Positions 1 to 8,583 are shown, counted from the first letter of the stretch. The stretch is 64,000 bases of DNA from Streptomyces sp. RerS4 (GCF_023515955.1 NZ_CP097322.1:3433501-3497500); one strand, 5' to 3'. The notes: generated by a model from the letters alone, not told the origin. Numbers and translations: made by a program.

Positions 1-533
1 TCTCCCCCGACGGGGAGCCCGCTGGCCAGGCGGGTGACCTTGAGGCCCATGGGCTTGATCATGCGGGCGAGGTAGGTGGCGGTCGCCTCGCCCTCCAGGT
101 TCGGGTCGGTCGCCAGGATCAGCTCGGTGACCGTACCGTCCGCGAGGCGCGCGAGCAGCTCGCGGATGCGCAGGTCGTCGGGGCCGACGCCCTCGATCGG
201 GCTGATCGCGCCGCCGAGGACGTGGTACGTGCCCCGGAACTCGCGCGTCCGCTCGATGGCGACGACGTCCTTCGGCTCCTCGACCACACAGATGACGGTG
301 GCGTCGCGGCGCGGATCACGACAGATCCCGCACCGCTCCTCCTGCGCCACGTTCCCGCAGACCGCGCAGAACCGGACCTTCTCCTTGACCTCCAGCAGCG
401 CGTGCGCGAGGCGACGGACGTCGGTGGGTTCGGCCTGCAGGATGTGGAAGGCGATCCGCTGCGCGCTCTTGGGCCCGACGCCGGGCAGCCTGCCCAGTTC
501 GTCGATCAGGTCCTGGACCACGCCTTCGTACAA
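1..533 (-). CDS. recR: Recombination mediator RecR (C-terminus cut by window edge)
   Basis: RecR works with RecF/RecO to load RecA on gapped DNA. The visible 177 codons begin with TTG at 533, preceded by an AGAAGG ribosome site. They contain the helix-hairpin-helix stretch ([17 protein letters not shown], about residues 14-30), the four-cysteine zinc finger (CAVCGN...CGIC, about 55-70) and most of the Toprim domain, including the [12 protein letters not shown] motif near residue 145. Only the last roughly 20 residues are missing. The gene lies 51 bp downstream of ybaB in the same direction, the standard bacterial ybaB-recR pair. TTG is preferred because the family begins [18 protein letters not shown] and no ATG fits. 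Confidence 0.96.
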   Translation of the reverse strand, partial: MYEGVVQDLIDELGRLPGVGPKSAQRIAFHILQAEPTDVRRLAHALLEVKEKVRFCAVCGNVAQEERCGICRDPRRDATVICVVEEPKDVVAIERTREFRGTYHVLGGAISPIEGVGPDDLRIRELLARLADGTVTELILATDPNLEGEATATYLARMIKPMGLKVTRLASGLPVGG

Positions 534-584
534 CGGACTGCCTTCTTTCGATGGGTTTCGACGGGGAGGGGTGCGGGGGTGCGA

Positions 585-929
585 TCAGAACGGGAGGCCG
601 GGGATACCGCTGCCCCCGCCCAGGGCCTGGGCCAGGGGGCCCATCTTCTGCTCCTGGAGCGCCTGCGCGTTCTCGTTGGCCGCCTGGACGGCCGCGACGA
701 TCAGGTCGGCCAGGGTCTCGGTGTCCTCCGGGTCCACGGCCTTCGGATCGATCGCCAGGGCGAGCAGCTCACCGGAACCGGTCACCGTCGCCTTCACCAG
801 GCCGCCACCGGCCTGGCCCTCGACCTGGGTACGCGCCAGCTCCTCCTGGGCCGCCGCGAGATCCTGCTGCATCTTCTGGGCCTGCTGGAGCAGCTGCTGC
901 ATGTTGGGCTGGCCACCACCGGAAATCAC
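585..929 (-). CDS. YbaB/EbfC family nucleoid-associated protein
   Basis: A 114-residue DNA-binding protein of the YbaB/EbfC family, which forms tweezer-like dimers and sits upstream of recR in most bacteria. Visible features are the Gln-rich N-terminal helix ([19 protein letters not shown]) and the core [25 protein letters not shown]. The start is GTG at 929 with GGAG about 10 nt upstream. Length is typical of the family. It is probably co-transcribed with recR. Confidence 0.95.
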   Translation of the reverse strand: MISGGGQPNMQQLLQQAQKMQQDLAAAQEELARTQVEGQAGGGLVKATVTGSGELLALAIDPKAVDPEDTETLADLIVAAVQAANENAQALQEQKMGPLAQALGGGSGIPGLPF

Positions 930-1196
930 AGGTACTCACTCCATGGTTCGAAACGACCTTCGGGAACGCTTGGTCAATCCGAGCCTACGTGCTCCCCGGG
1001 CGCCGCGCCCTACGCCGGGAGGACCAACTCTTTCGAGTGAGTGCCGTGGCGTGCGCGGACCTGATGAAGCCCTCCTTGCGGGCGGAAAACACGGGATTCG
1101 TTGTCCATCGCGCGTCATTCGAAGGTAGGAAGAGCATGCGCACCATTGCGCACACGCGCACCACCACACGTCAGCGCAGGCAATAGGGAGTGCCGG

Positions 1197-1928
1197 GTGA
1201 GTCAGCCGGAGATGCAGCCCGAGGGGCCACCCCGGGATCCCGCAGAGGACGGCGACGGCGACCTGACCGGCCGGCCGTTCCCTCTCGGGGACTGGGGGGA
1301 GCCCGCCGAGCGGCTCGACGAGCTCTACCGGCGGGTGGAGGCCGATGCGCTGCGCACCGCCGAGTGGTACCTGGCCGACCGCGCGTGGAAGCGCGGGGGC
1401 GCGCGTACGCTGCGCGCGGGCGCGGCCCTGGGCGCCGTCACGGGGGCGGCGATGCCGCTGCTGGAGCTGACCGGATCGGCGCCGGGCGCGGCCTCGTACG
1501 GATACCTCTCGCTGCTGCTGGCGGCCGCCTGTCTGGCCTGCGACCGGTTCTTCGGCCTGACCTCGGGCTGGATGCGGGACGTCGCCACCGCGCAGGCGGT
1601 GCAGCGGCGGCTCCAGACGCTCCAGTTCGACTGGGCGTCGGAGAACGTCCGGGAGGTGCTGGGCCCGACGGAGGGCACCGCGAGCGAGGCCGCCGAGCGC
1701 TGCCTGACGGTGCTGCGGCGGTTCTCGGAGGACATCACGGAGCTGGTGCGTTCCGAGACGGCCGACTGGATGGTCGAGTTCCGCGCCGGTCCGGCGCCGC
1801 TGTTGACGCAGTCCCTGGCCGGCGCTCCGGCCCGGCCGGACACGTACGTCCCTCCGGCCCGCTTCCCGCTGCCGCCGGGCACCCGGCCGAACATGCCGCG
1901 CCAGCGGCCGCCGGAGCAGCCGCGCTGA
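1197..1928 (+). CDS. SLATT-domain membrane protein
   Basis: A 243-residue protein read divergently from ybaB-recR. The N-terminus is acidic. The arrangement around residues 45-125 (a helix ending AEWYLADRAWKRGGARTLRAG, two membrane segments ALGAVTGAAMPLLEL and YGYLSLLLAAACLACDRFFG, then a long helix with QRRLQTLQFDWASEN) matches actinobacterial SLATT proteins, which are predicted membrane pore or sensor components. The C-terminus is proline-rich. GTG at 1197 is chosen because GGAG lies 6 nt upstream; longer in-frame starts reach back into non-coding sequence. Function is unproven. Confidence 0.8.
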   Translation: MSQPEMQPEGPPRDPAEDGDGDLTGRPFPLGDWGEPAERLDELYRRVEADALRTAEWYLADRAWKRGGARTLRAGAALGAVTGAAMPLLELTGSAPGAASYGYLSLLLAAACLACDRFFGLTSGWMRDVATAQAVQRRLQTLQFDWASENVREVLGPTEGTASEAAERCLTVLRRFSEDITELVRSETADWMVEFRAGPAPLLTQSLAGAPARPDTYVPPARFPLPPGTRPNMPRQRPPEQPR

Positions 1929-1933
1929 CGGCA

Positions 1934-1964
1934 AAGGGGCGGAGCGCGTGCCGCCCCGCCCCTT
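1934..1964. terminator. Bidirectional terminator between convergent genes
   Basis: AAGGGGCGG (1934-1942) pairs perfectly with CCGCCCCTT (1956-1964) across a 13-nt loop, just after the SLATT gene and just before the stop of the convergent gene at 1977. There is no T-run, as is usual in Streptomyces. Confidence 0.6.
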
Positions 1965-1976
1965 GTGGGCCGCCCG

Positions 1977-2627
1977 TCAGCTGAAGATGATCATCGAGCC
2001 CTGTCCCAGGCTCCGCGTCGCCGCCGCGTGCAGGCCCAGCCACACGTGCCGCTCCCGCGCGAAGGGGCTCTCGTCGTACGGGATCGGCCCGGCCGGCTCC
2101 TCCAGCGATGTCGGCCCGCCCGGCGGCGCGGGGGCGGCCGGCGGGTTCCCCGGGTCTATCCCGATGGCGGGACCCACCACGGCCAGCTCCCGCAGCAGGC
2201 CCTGCGCCGAGCCCAGCGGGCCGCCCCCGGCGAGCAGCTCCTCGTTCGCCAGCGGCGCCGGGAAGTCCACGGGCACGTACGCGCCCGCGTGGTCGTAGTG
2301 CCACACCAGGTGCGACTGCTGGGCGGTCGTCTCGAACATCTCCAGCAGCTGCTCGTAGTCCCCGCCCAGCTCGTCCACCGGCGTCACCGGCAGGCCGCAG
2401 ATCTGGAGCAGGTACGCCCGCCGCAGGAAGTGCAGGGCGTCGTAGTCGAAGCCGGCCACCGGGGCCACCTGCCCGCTCAGACCCGGCATGTAGGCGAACA
2501 CGGGCACCGACGGAAGGCCCGCCTCGCCCAGCGCCTTGTCGTACGAGGCGATCTCTTCCGCGAAGGGGTTGTCGGGGCTGTGGCACAGCACGTCGACAAG
2601 GGGGACCAGCCACAGGTCACAGGCCAC
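1977..2627 (-). CDS. Conserved hypothetical protein
   Basis: A 216-residue protein with no family I can name. The N-terminal half contains a Cys/Trp-rich stretch (CDLWLVPLVDVLCHSPDNPF) and an Asp/Glu-rich middle (DELGGDYEQLLEMFETTAQQ). There is a Pro/Ala/Gly linker and a well-conserved-looking end (HVWLGLHAAATRSLGQGSMIIFS). No signal peptide or membrane helix is visible. GTG at 2627 has GGAG 6 nt upstream, so I prefer it to the longer GTG at 2681. It converges on the SLATT gene. Confidence 0.7.
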   Translation of the reverse strand: MACDLWLVPLVDVLCHSPDNPFAEEIASYDKALGEAGLPSVPVFAYMPGLSGQVAPVAGFDYDALHFLRRAYLLQICGLPVTPVDELGGDYEQLLEMFETTAQQSHLVWHYDHAGAYVPVDFPAPLANEELLAGGGPLGSAQGLLRELAVVGPAIGIDPGNPPAAPAPPGGPTSLEEPAGPIPYDESPFARERHVWLGLHAAATRSLGQGSMIIFS

Positions 2628-2762
2628 GCGGGCTCCGATCAGTCGTTGCCGCCGATTCGGCCAGCGTAGTGCGCCGGACACGCTCCGCGAAGGGGTGCGC
2701 AGAACCCGCGCGGGCGGGCCGGCCGGGCGGCGCCGCGCGACCGCCTCGGGGCCGCCGCGCGC

Positions 2763-3428
2763 TCAGAGGCCCGCGGCCCAGTCCAGGCCGTGCTGGTTGT
2801 ACGCGCGCACGATGCGCCGTACCTCCTCGGCGTCGGCCCGCGTCACCGCGTCGACCAGCTCGTTGTGCCCGTCCCACAGGGCGCCGCGCAGTTCCGTCGC
2901 GCCCTGGAGGTGGGGGACGGAGAAGACCCAGCACTGCACGCGGATGCGGTGGAGGAACTCCGAGATGTACGTGTTCTCGACCAACCCGCTCAGTTCTCGC
3001 CAGAAGCGGAGGTCGTAGCCGATCAGCACTTCGAGCGAACCGCTGCGGACCGCCCGCCGTGCCTCCTCCGCGCGACGGCGTACGGAAACCAGCCGCTCGC
3101 CGGCCTCCGGCGCGACCCCGCGCTCGACGAGCCGGCGGAAGATCCCGTCGAGGATCAGCGTCCGGGCCTCGATCATGCCCCGGAAGTCCTCGAACGAGTA
3201 GACGCGGACCCGGAAGCCCCGGTGCTGCACCGATTCCAGCAGCCCCTGTGCCGACAGGTCGACCAGGGCCTCGCGCACCGGGGTCGCGGAGACCTCGTAC
3301 TGCTCGGCTATCTGCTTGACCGTGAACTCGGTCCCCGGCGGCAGCCGGCCCGCGAGCACCTCGTCGCGCAGCGCGTCCGCGATCTGCTGTCGCAGCGTGT
3401 TGCGCGTGACACCTCCGCTGCCTGGCAT
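2763..3428 (-). CDS. GntR/FadR-type transcriptional regulator
   Basis: A 221-residue regulator. The N-terminal winged helix-turn-helix (about residues 8-75) contains the GntR signature LRQQIADALRDEVLAGRLPPG and EQYEVSATPVREALVDLSAQGLL. The C-terminal FCD helical ligand domain (about 85-215) keeps the D...H...H-type metal/ligand residues (DLRFWREL, HNELVDAV, HGLDW). ATG at 3428 is preferred to the upstream ATG at 3461 because GGAGGAG precedes it by 10 nt. The stretch upstream holds two palindromes that are good candidates for its own operator. The neighbouring upstream class III aminotransferase is the likely partner gene. Confidence 0.9.
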   Translation of the reverse strand: MPGSGGVTRNTLRQQIADALRDEVLAGRLPPGTEFTVKQIAEQYEVSATPVREALVDLSAQGLLESVQHRGFRVRVYSFEDFRGMIEARTLILDGIFRRLVERGVAPEAGERLVSVRRRAEEARRAVRSGSLEVLIGYDLRFWRELSGLVENTYISEFLHRIRVQCWVFSVPHLQGATELRGALWDGHNELVDAVTRADAEEVRRIVRAYNQHGLDWAAGL

Positions 3429-3480
3429 AGGGGTCCGTCTCCTCCGTAGAACTTCGGACACCTTAGGCCAGGCAGCGCGG

Positions 3481-3535
3481 CCGAAACCGATCGGTTGGTG
3501 ATCGGTATGCGGATATACCGATCGTTATACGGATC
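3481..3535 (-). promoter_or_regulatory. Palindrome-rich operator region upstream of the GntR gene
   Basis: Two clear dyads lie 57-94 bp upstream of the gntR start. One is a perfect 12-bp palindrome AACCGATCGGTT (3485-3496). The other is ATCGGTAT (3501-3508) / ATACCGAT (3515-3522) across 6 nt. They share the core ACCGAT/ATCGGT, so the site reads as several half-sites for one dimeric regulator. Autoregulation by the GntR protein is inferred. Confidence 0.6.
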
Positions 3536-3536
3536 A

Positions 3537-4889
3537 TCAGCCGCCGGTGGTGTGGCGGTCGGCGACCGTCAGCGCCTCGTCGAGGAGCGCGAGACCCTCC
3601 TTGGCCTCCGCGTCCGTCGTCGTGCAGGCCGGGACGACGTGCGTGCGGTTCATGTTGACGAACGGCCACAGACCGGAGGCCTTGCAGGCGGCCGTGAACT
3701 CGGCCATCGGCGCGTTGTCCGCCCCGGCGGCGTTGTACGGGACCAGCGGCTCGCGCGTCGCCTTGTCGCGTACGAGCTCCACGGCCCAGAAGGTGCCGAG
3801 ACCCCGCACCTCTCCGACGGACGGGTGCCGCTCGGCCATCGCGCGCAGCTCGGGGCCGATGACGTCCTCGCCGAGGCGGGCGGCGTTCCCGACGATTCCC
3901 TCCTCCTCCATCGCGTTGATCGTCGCGACGGCGGCGGCGCAGGCCAGGGGGTGGCCGGAGTAGGTGAGTCCGCCCGGGTAGGGGCGGGTGGCGAAGGTGT
4001 CGGCGATGGCGGCGGAGATGGCCACGCCGCCGAGCGGGACGTAGCCGCTGTTGACGCCCTTGGCGAAGCAGAGCAGGTCCGGGGTGACGTCCCAGTGCTC
4101 GGCGGCGAACCACCTGCCGGTGCGGCCGAAGCCCGCCATGACCTCGTCCAGGACGAACACGATGCCGTAGCGGTCGCACAGCTCGCGCACGCCCGCCAGG
4201 TAGCCGGCCGGCGGGACCATGATCCCGGCCGTGCCGGGGACCGTCTCCAGGATGATCGCGGCGATGGACTGCGGGCCCTCGAAGGCGATGGTGTCGGCGA
4301 GGTGGCGCAGGGCGCGCTCGCACTCCTCGGCCTCGGTCGTCGCGTGGAAGGGCGAGCGGTAGAGGAACGGGCCCCAGAAGTGGACGACGCCTGCGGAGGC
4401 GGTGTCCGAGGGCCAGCGGCGGGGGTCGCCGGTCAGGTTGATCGCGGCGGCGGTGGCCCCGTGGTAGGAGCGGTACGCGGAGAGCACCTTCTGGCGGCCC
4501 GTGTGCAGACGGGCCATCCGGACGGCGTTCTCCACGGCCTCGGCGCCGCCGTTGGTGAAGAAGATCTTGTCGAGGTCGCCGGGGGTGCGCTCCGCGATGA
4601 GGCGTGCGGCCTCGGAGCGGACGTCCACGGCGAAGCCGGGCGCGAGCGTGCAGAGCTTGGCCGCCTGCTCCTGGATGGCGGCGACGACCTTGGGGTGCTG
4701 GTGGCCGATGTTGGTGTTGACCAGCTGGGAGGAGAAGTCGAGGAAGCGGTTTCCGTCGTAGTCCCAGAAGTACGAGCCCTCGGCGCCGGCGATGGCCGGC
4801 GGGTCGATCAGGGCCTGGGCGGACCACGAGTGGAAGACGTGAGCGCGGTCGGCGGCCTTGACGGTCGCGCCGGTGACATGAGGGGTCAT
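3537..4889 (-). CDS. Class III PLP-dependent aminotransferase
   Basis: A 450-residue fold-type I aminotransferase of the omega/taurine-pyruvate group. Visible motifs are GSYFWDYDGNRFLDFSSQ near 40, the cofactor-binding FFTNGGAEAVENA (about 112), FVLDEVMAGFGRTG with the PLP-ring Asp (about 246-259), and the Schiff-base lysine in LLCFAKGVNSGYVPLGG (about 275). Length and motifs are complete. The substrate cannot be read from sequence; omega-amino acid or taurine-type donors are typical. No clear Shine-Dalgarno precedes ATG 4889, so translation may be leaderless. It lies 108 bp upstream of the gntR start in the same direction. Confidence 0.9.
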   Translation of the reverse strand: MTPHVTGATVKAADRAHVFHSWSAQALIDPPAIAGAEGSYFWDYDGNRFLDFSSQLVNTNIGHQHPKVVAAIQEQAAKLCTLAPGFAVDVRSEAARLIAERTPGDLDKIFFTNGGAEAVENAVRMARLHTGRQKVLSAYRSYHGATAAAINLTGDPRRWPSDTASAGVVHFWGPFLYRSPFHATTEAEECERALRHLADTIAFEGPQSIAAIILETVPGTAGIMVPPAGYLAGVRELCDRYGIVFVLDEVMAGFGRTGRWFAAEHWDVTPDLLCFAKGVNSGYVPLGGVAISAAIADTFATRPYPGGLTYSGHPLACAAAVATINAMEEEGIVGNAARLGEDVIGPELRAMAERHPSVGEVRGLGTFWAVELVRDKATREPLVPYNAAGADNAPMAEFTAACKASGLWPFVNMNRTHVVPACTTTDAEAKEGLALLDEALTVADRHTTGG

Positions 4890-4983
4890 GCGGTCACGCT
4901 AGAAGTGCGCAGGTGGGGAGGGGTATCGGCGGATTGTATGGGGGTGGGGCGGCCCTCGGCAGTCTGTCGTGCGCAGGGACTTC

Positions 4984-5022
4984 GTTGACAGCCGACTGGC
5001 ATGATGACAGGCTGCTGTCAAC
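4984..5022 (+). promoter_or_regulatory. Promoter with MarR-type operators
   Basis: TTGACA (4985-4990) is a consensus -35, and CAGGCT (5008-5013) at 17 bp is a plausible -10. The same bases form two nested dyads: GTTGACAGC (4984-4992)/GCTGTCAAC (5014-5022), and TGACAG (5005-5010)/CTGTCA (5015-5020). A repressor bound here would cover the promoter of the PfpI-MarR-LysE cluster; the cluster's own MarR is the obvious candidate. Confidence 0.65.
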
Positions 5023-5060
5023 GAGGGTTCAACCATCCCGGCTCCACGGAGGCGATCGTC

Positions 5061-5717
5061 ATGAGCGCGACCCAGCACCGACCCGTCCACCTCGCCGTCT
5101 ACGACACCTACGCGGACTGGGAGACCGGCCACACCACGGCCCACCTCGCCCAGCGCGGTTACGAGATCCGTACGGTCGCGGATGTGGCCGATGCCGCCGA
5201 TGGGGCCGACGTCGCCGGACGGCCGGTCACCACCATGGGCGGCGTCCGCGTCCTGCCCGACCTGGCGCTCGCGGACCTGCGCCCCGAGGACTCCTCGCTG
5301 CTGATCCTGACCGGCGCCTCGCTCTGGGACACGAGCGACGACCTGGCTCCCTTCGCGGAGAAGGCCCGCGAGTTCCTGGCGGCCGGGGTGCCGGTGGCGG
5401 CGATCTGCGGAGCCACGGCCGGCCTCGCCCGCGCGGGCCTGCTCGACGACCGCCCGCACACCAGCGGCGCGCTCGCCTACCTCACCGAGCAGCCGGGATA
5501 CGCGGGCGCCGAGCGGTACGTGGAGGCCGACGCCGTCACGGCGGGCGACCTGATCACGGCCGGCCCGACGGAGCCGGTGGCGTTCGCGCGGGAGGTCTTC
5601 GCCCGGCTCGGCGTGTACAAGCCGGACGTGCTGGACGCCTGGTACCGGCTGTTCCACGACTCGGACGCGAGCGCCTTCCCGGTACTGATGGCGGCGGCGG
5701 AGGCCGGCGATGCCTGA
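5061..5717 (+). CDS. DJ-1/PfpI family protein
   Basis: A 218-residue class I glutamine-amidotransferase-like protein of the DJ-1/PfpI family. The nucleophile elbow is AAICGATAGLARAGLL, with the conserved Cys near residue 115. The acidic residue of the dyad is probably the Glu in YDTYADWE near the start (about 20). Members act as deglycases, chaperones or amidases, and the exact activity is unknown here. ATG 5061 is preceded by GGAGG at a good distance, so the longer reading from 5001 is rejected. It overlaps the MarR gene by 8 bp. Confidence 0.88.
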   Translation: MSATQHRPVHLAVYDTYADWETGHTTAHLAQRGYEIRTVADVADAADGADVAGRPVTTMGGVRVLPDLALADLRPEDSSLLILTGASLWDTSDDLAPFAEKAREFLAAGVPVAAICGATAGLARAGLLDDRPHTSGALAYLTEQPGYAGAERYVEADAVTAGDLITAGPTEPVAFAREVFARLGVYKPDVLDAWYRLFHDSDASAFPVLMAAAEAGDA

Positions 5718-6216
5718 TCCGCTGTCCGAGCCGGTGCCGACGGGGGCGGGGACGGAAGAGGTCGGGCTTTCCGTGCGGGCCCGGCAGGACCTCCTGACCC
5801 GGACCGCGCTCGGGGTGTTCCGGCTCAACAGCCAGTTCCTGGAGATCTCGGACGAACTGGCCCGCCCGGCCGGGCTGACGGCGGCGCGGTGGCAGGTCCT
5901 CGGCGCCGTGCTGCGGGAGCCGCTGCCGGTGGCGGGGATCGCCCGGTCCATGGGGATCACCCGGCAGAGCGTGCAGCGCGTCGCGGACCTGCTGGTGGCC
6001 CAGGGCCTCGCCGAGTACGTCCCGAACCCGGCCCACCGGCGCGCGAAGCTCCTGCGCCCGACGGAGGCGGGCCGCGCGGCCATCGCCCGAATCGAACCGG
6101 GCCACGCGAACCTGGCCGGCCGACTCGCCGAGGAGCTCGGCGAAGCCGCCTTCGCGGACACCGTCCGCACCCTGGAACGCCTCTCGGCGGCCCTCGACGC
6201 GCTGGTGGCAGACTGA
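5710..6216 (+). CDS. MarR family transcriptional regulator
   Basis: A 168-residue winged-helix regulator. The DNA-binding region (about 55-120) contains LTAARWQVLGAVLREPLPVAGIARSM, then ITRQSVQRVADLL as recognition helix, then the wing with HRRAKLLRPTEAG. Flanking helices form the dimer interface. It overlaps the PfpI gene by 8 bp and is followed 5 bp later by a LysE exporter, so the three are probably one operon. It likely represses its own promoter through the TTGACAG/CTGTCAA dyads at 4984-5022. Confidence 0.92.
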   Translation: MPDPLSEPVPTGAGTEEVGLSVRARQDLLTRTALGVFRLNSQFLEISDELARPAGLTAARWQVLGAVLREPLPVAGIARSMGITRQSVQRVADLLVAQGLAEYVPNPAHRRAKLLRPTEAGRAAIARIEPGHANLAGRLAEELGEAAFADTVRTLERLSAALDALVAD

Positions 6217-6221
6217 GCCGC

Positions 6222-6869
6222 GTGCTCACCCAACTCCTCGCGGCGACCGGTGTCCTGGCCCTGCTGACCCTCGTCCCCGGGCCCGACATGGCCGTCGTGA
6301 CCCGACGCGCCGTCTCGCGCGGGCGCGGTGACGGGCTCCGCACCGTCGCCGGCATCGCCGGTGGGCTGCTCCTGTGGGGCGCGCTGACCGTGGCCGGGCT
6401 CGCCGCCCTGCTCGCCGCCTCCGCCGAGGTGTACCTCGTGGTGAAGCTCGCCGGGGCGGCGTACCTGTGTTTCCTCGGCATCCAGTCCCTGCGCCGGCCG
6501 GGCGGGGAGATGGACCCGGATTCCTCTTCTTCCTCTTCTTCCGCGTCGTCTGCCGCGTCCCGTTCGCGCGACGCGGGCAGCGGGTGGCGGACCGGGCTGG
6601 TCAGCAACACCCTCAACCCGAAGATCGCCGTGTTCTACACTGGCCTGCTGCCCACCCTCGCGCCGCCGGGGCTGTCCCCGACGGCGGGGATGGCCCTGCT
6701 CGTCCTGGTCCACGTCCTGTTGACCCTGGCCTGGCTGGGCACGTACGTCTACGTCCTCTCGCGCGCCCGGCGGTTCTTCACGCGGCCGCGCGTCCGGCGG
6801 GCGATGGACCGGGTGACGGGGGTCGTGCTGATCGGCTTCGGGGTGCGCGTGGCCACGTCGACGGCGTAA
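6222..6869 (+). CDS. LysE/RhtB family exporter
   Basis: A 215-residue membrane protein of the LysE amino-acid exporter superfamily with about six hydrophobic segments. The N-terminal signature TLVPGPDMAVVTRRAVSRG is intact, as is the C-terminal NPKIAVFYTGLLP block. GTG 6222 follows the marR stop by 5 bp. The loop after the third helix carries an unusual run of seven serines plus further Ser/Ala, encoded by a TCTTCT-type microsatellite at about 6522-6545. The gene ends next to a 10-bp tandem repeat. Confidence 0.88.
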   Translation: MLTQLLAATGVLALLTLVPGPDMAVVTRRAVSRGRGDGLRTVAGIAGGLLLWGALTVAGLAALLAASAEVYLVVKLAGAAYLCFLGIQSLRRPGGEMDPDSSSSSSSASSAASRSRDAGSGWRTGLVSNTLNPKIAVFYTGLLPTLAPPGLSPTAGMALLVLVHVLLTLAWLGTYVYVLSRARRFFTRPRVRRAMDRVTGVVLIGFGVRVATSTA

Positions 6870-6900
6870 GGCGGCGTAGGGCGGCGTAGGGCGGCGTAGG
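6861..6900. repeat. 10-bp tandem repeat after the lysE-type gene
   Basis: GCGGCGTAGG is repeated three times exactly (6871-6900), preceded by a degenerate fourth copy (6861-6870) that contains the stop codon of the exporter gene. It lies between two convergent genes. Confidence 0.85.
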
Positions 6901-6911
6901 GCCACGGGGTT

Positions 6912-7394
6912 TCACGCCTTGAGAAGGCCGTCCAGTTCCGCCGTGATGGCCTCGCGCAGGGCGTCGTGGCGGGGCGCGAGGGCGTGTCGTTCGCCGCGCC
7001 AGCACTCCTCGTCCGCGTAGAGCCAGACCGGCATCCGGACGAGGTCGGCGGGCTCCCAGTCGTAGCGGGGCCAGATGTGGGCGTGGAGGTACGGGTCGGT
7101 GTTGCCCAGGATCTCGATGTTGACGCGGCGGAAGGCGGGGTCGAGGCGGGCGCAGGCACGCTCGACGGCTTCGGCGAGGCGTTCCAGGTCGGTGAGGTAG
7201 GCGAGGCGGCGGGCCGGCGGGAGGTCCGAGAGCCGGGTCACGGTGGGGTCGTCGGTGAGCAGGACGGTGTAGCCGGGCAGGAACTGCCGGTCCCCGATGG
7301 CCGCGAAGCCGGAGTCGAGGCGGCGCAGGACGGTGGGGTTCTGCCCTCGGTGTGCGCTGCCTATGCGGTCGTGTCGCCAGTCGATCTCGGTCAT
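6912..7394 (-). CDS. HIT-family protein with a variant triad
   Basis: A 160-residue histidine-triad (HIT) fold protein, the family of dinucleotide polyphosphate hydrolases. The C-terminal motif is Y-L-H-A-H-I-W-P-R (about residues 102-110). Against the family HxHxHxxPR the last two histidines (H104, H106) are kept and the first is Tyr. A phosphate-contacting Asn is present in NIEILGNTDP. Substrate is unknown. It converges on the lysE-type gene across a short repeat region. Confidence 0.82.
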   Translation of the reverse strand: MTEIDWRHDRIGSAHRGQNPTVLRRLDSGFAAIGDRQFLPGYTVLLTDDPTVTRLSDLPPARRLAYLTDLERLAEAVERACARLDPAFRRVNIEILGNTDPYLHAHIWPRYDWEPADLVRMPVWLYADEECWRGERHALAPRHDALREAITAELDGLLKA

Positions 7395-7557
7395 TCCCGG
7401 ACCCTAACGGGGAGGCGCGTAGTGCGTGTCATACCTGAGAGCTATTCGCGAAGGCCGCTCCCCAGTGTGACGCCGACCATGGGGGTCGCTTCCTAACTTC
7501 GGTATCGGGCCGGGCGCTTGACCGCCCAGGGCCGAAGACGAGGGAGAGGGACCCGCC

Positions 7558-8583
7558 ATGAGCAGCGCGAGCAGCACGAGCAGCCGCACCGGCCGCGGCA
7601 CCACGGGCCGTACGAGGCGAGGCCTGTTGGCCGCTCTTGTCGCGGCGGCGGTCGTGGTGCCCGTCTCGGCCGCCGCGTCCCCGCGGGTGCCCGCGCCGGC
7701 GCCGGCGCTCGTCGCCGACTCCGCCGATGCGCGGAGCCGTTACGCGGCCAACCTGACGAACCTCGCGGAGGCGGCCCGTATGGCGCGAGAGGCGGGCCGC
7801 ACGGGCCGCGCCGAGAAGCTGGTGGCGATGACCCGGACCGGGGAGGGGCCGGCCGGTTCCCCGGCGCGGTTCCTCGTCTTCGACGGGCGGGGCACGGGGC
7901 GGGCCGTCGAGGTGTTCGGCGATCTGGACACCGCCGAGCGGGTCGCCGTCCTGATACCCGGCTCGGACACCTCCCTGGACACCTACGGGCGGTTCCGGGC
8001 CGGGGCGCTGTCGCTCCAGGAGCGGCTGCGGGCCGAGCATCCGCGTACGGCCGTGGTCGCCTGGCTGGGGTACGACACGCCCGGCACCGTCAGCTCCACC
8101 GTCCTGACGGCGGGCCGCGCCGATGACGCGGCGGCCGAACTGGGCCCGTTCCTGCGCCGGTTGCAGGGACTGACCCGCGCCGACGCCCGGATATCCCTGC
8201 TGTGCCACTCCTACGGCTCCGTGGTCTGCGCCCGGACGCCGACGCCCGACCGGGTCGGTGACATCGCGCTGTTCGGCAGTCCGGGCACGGGCGCCGGGGT
8301 GGCCTCCGAGCTGCCGACCGACGCCCGGGTGTGGGCCGGTCGGGGCGGCGACGACTGGATCGGCGGGGTGCCCCATGTGCGCCTCGGCCGGGTCGGTTTC
8401 GCCGCCGATCCGGTGGATCCGGCCTTCGGGGCCCGGCTGTTCGATGCCGGAGGCGCCGGCCACAGCGACTACCTGAAGCCGGGCACCACCTCCCTCGACA
8501 GCCTGGCCCGCATCGTCCTCGGCGGCCCGTCCACCGCTTCTCCCGTTCCTTCCCGGACCATCCCGGAGGCCTCGCATGCGTAA
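7558..8583 (+). CDS. Secreted alpha/beta hydrolase (DUF1023-type)
   Basis: A 341-residue exported hydrolase-fold protein. The N-terminus (RTRRGLLAALVAAAVVVPVSA) is a signal peptide with a twin-arginine-like RR before the hydrophobic core. The DUF1023 core shows VAVLIPGSDTSL (about 129-140), AWLGYDTPG (about 168-177) and the nucleophile elbow LLCHSYGSVV with Ser218, where the first Gly of GxSxG is Cys. The catalytic His is probably in GGAGHSDYL near the C-terminus. GGGAGAG precedes the ATG. It overlaps the next gene by 8 bp, suggesting translational coupling. Confidence 0.88.
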   Translation: MSSASSTSSRTGRGTTGRTRRGLLAALVAAAVVVPVSAAASPRVPAPAPALVADSADARSRYAANLTNLAEAARMAREAGRTGRAEKLVAMTRTGEGPAGSPARFLVFDGRGTGRAVEVFGDLDTAERVAVLIPGSDTSLDTYGRFRAGALSLQERLRAEHPRTAVVAWLGYDTPGTVSSTVLTAGRADDAAAELGPFLRRLQGLTRADARISLLCHSYGSVVCARTPTPDRVGDIALFGSPGTGAGVASELPTDARVWAGRGGDDWIGGVPHVRLGRVGFAADPVDPAFGARLFDAGGAGHSDYLKPGTTSLDSLARIVLGGPSTASPVPSRTIPEASHA

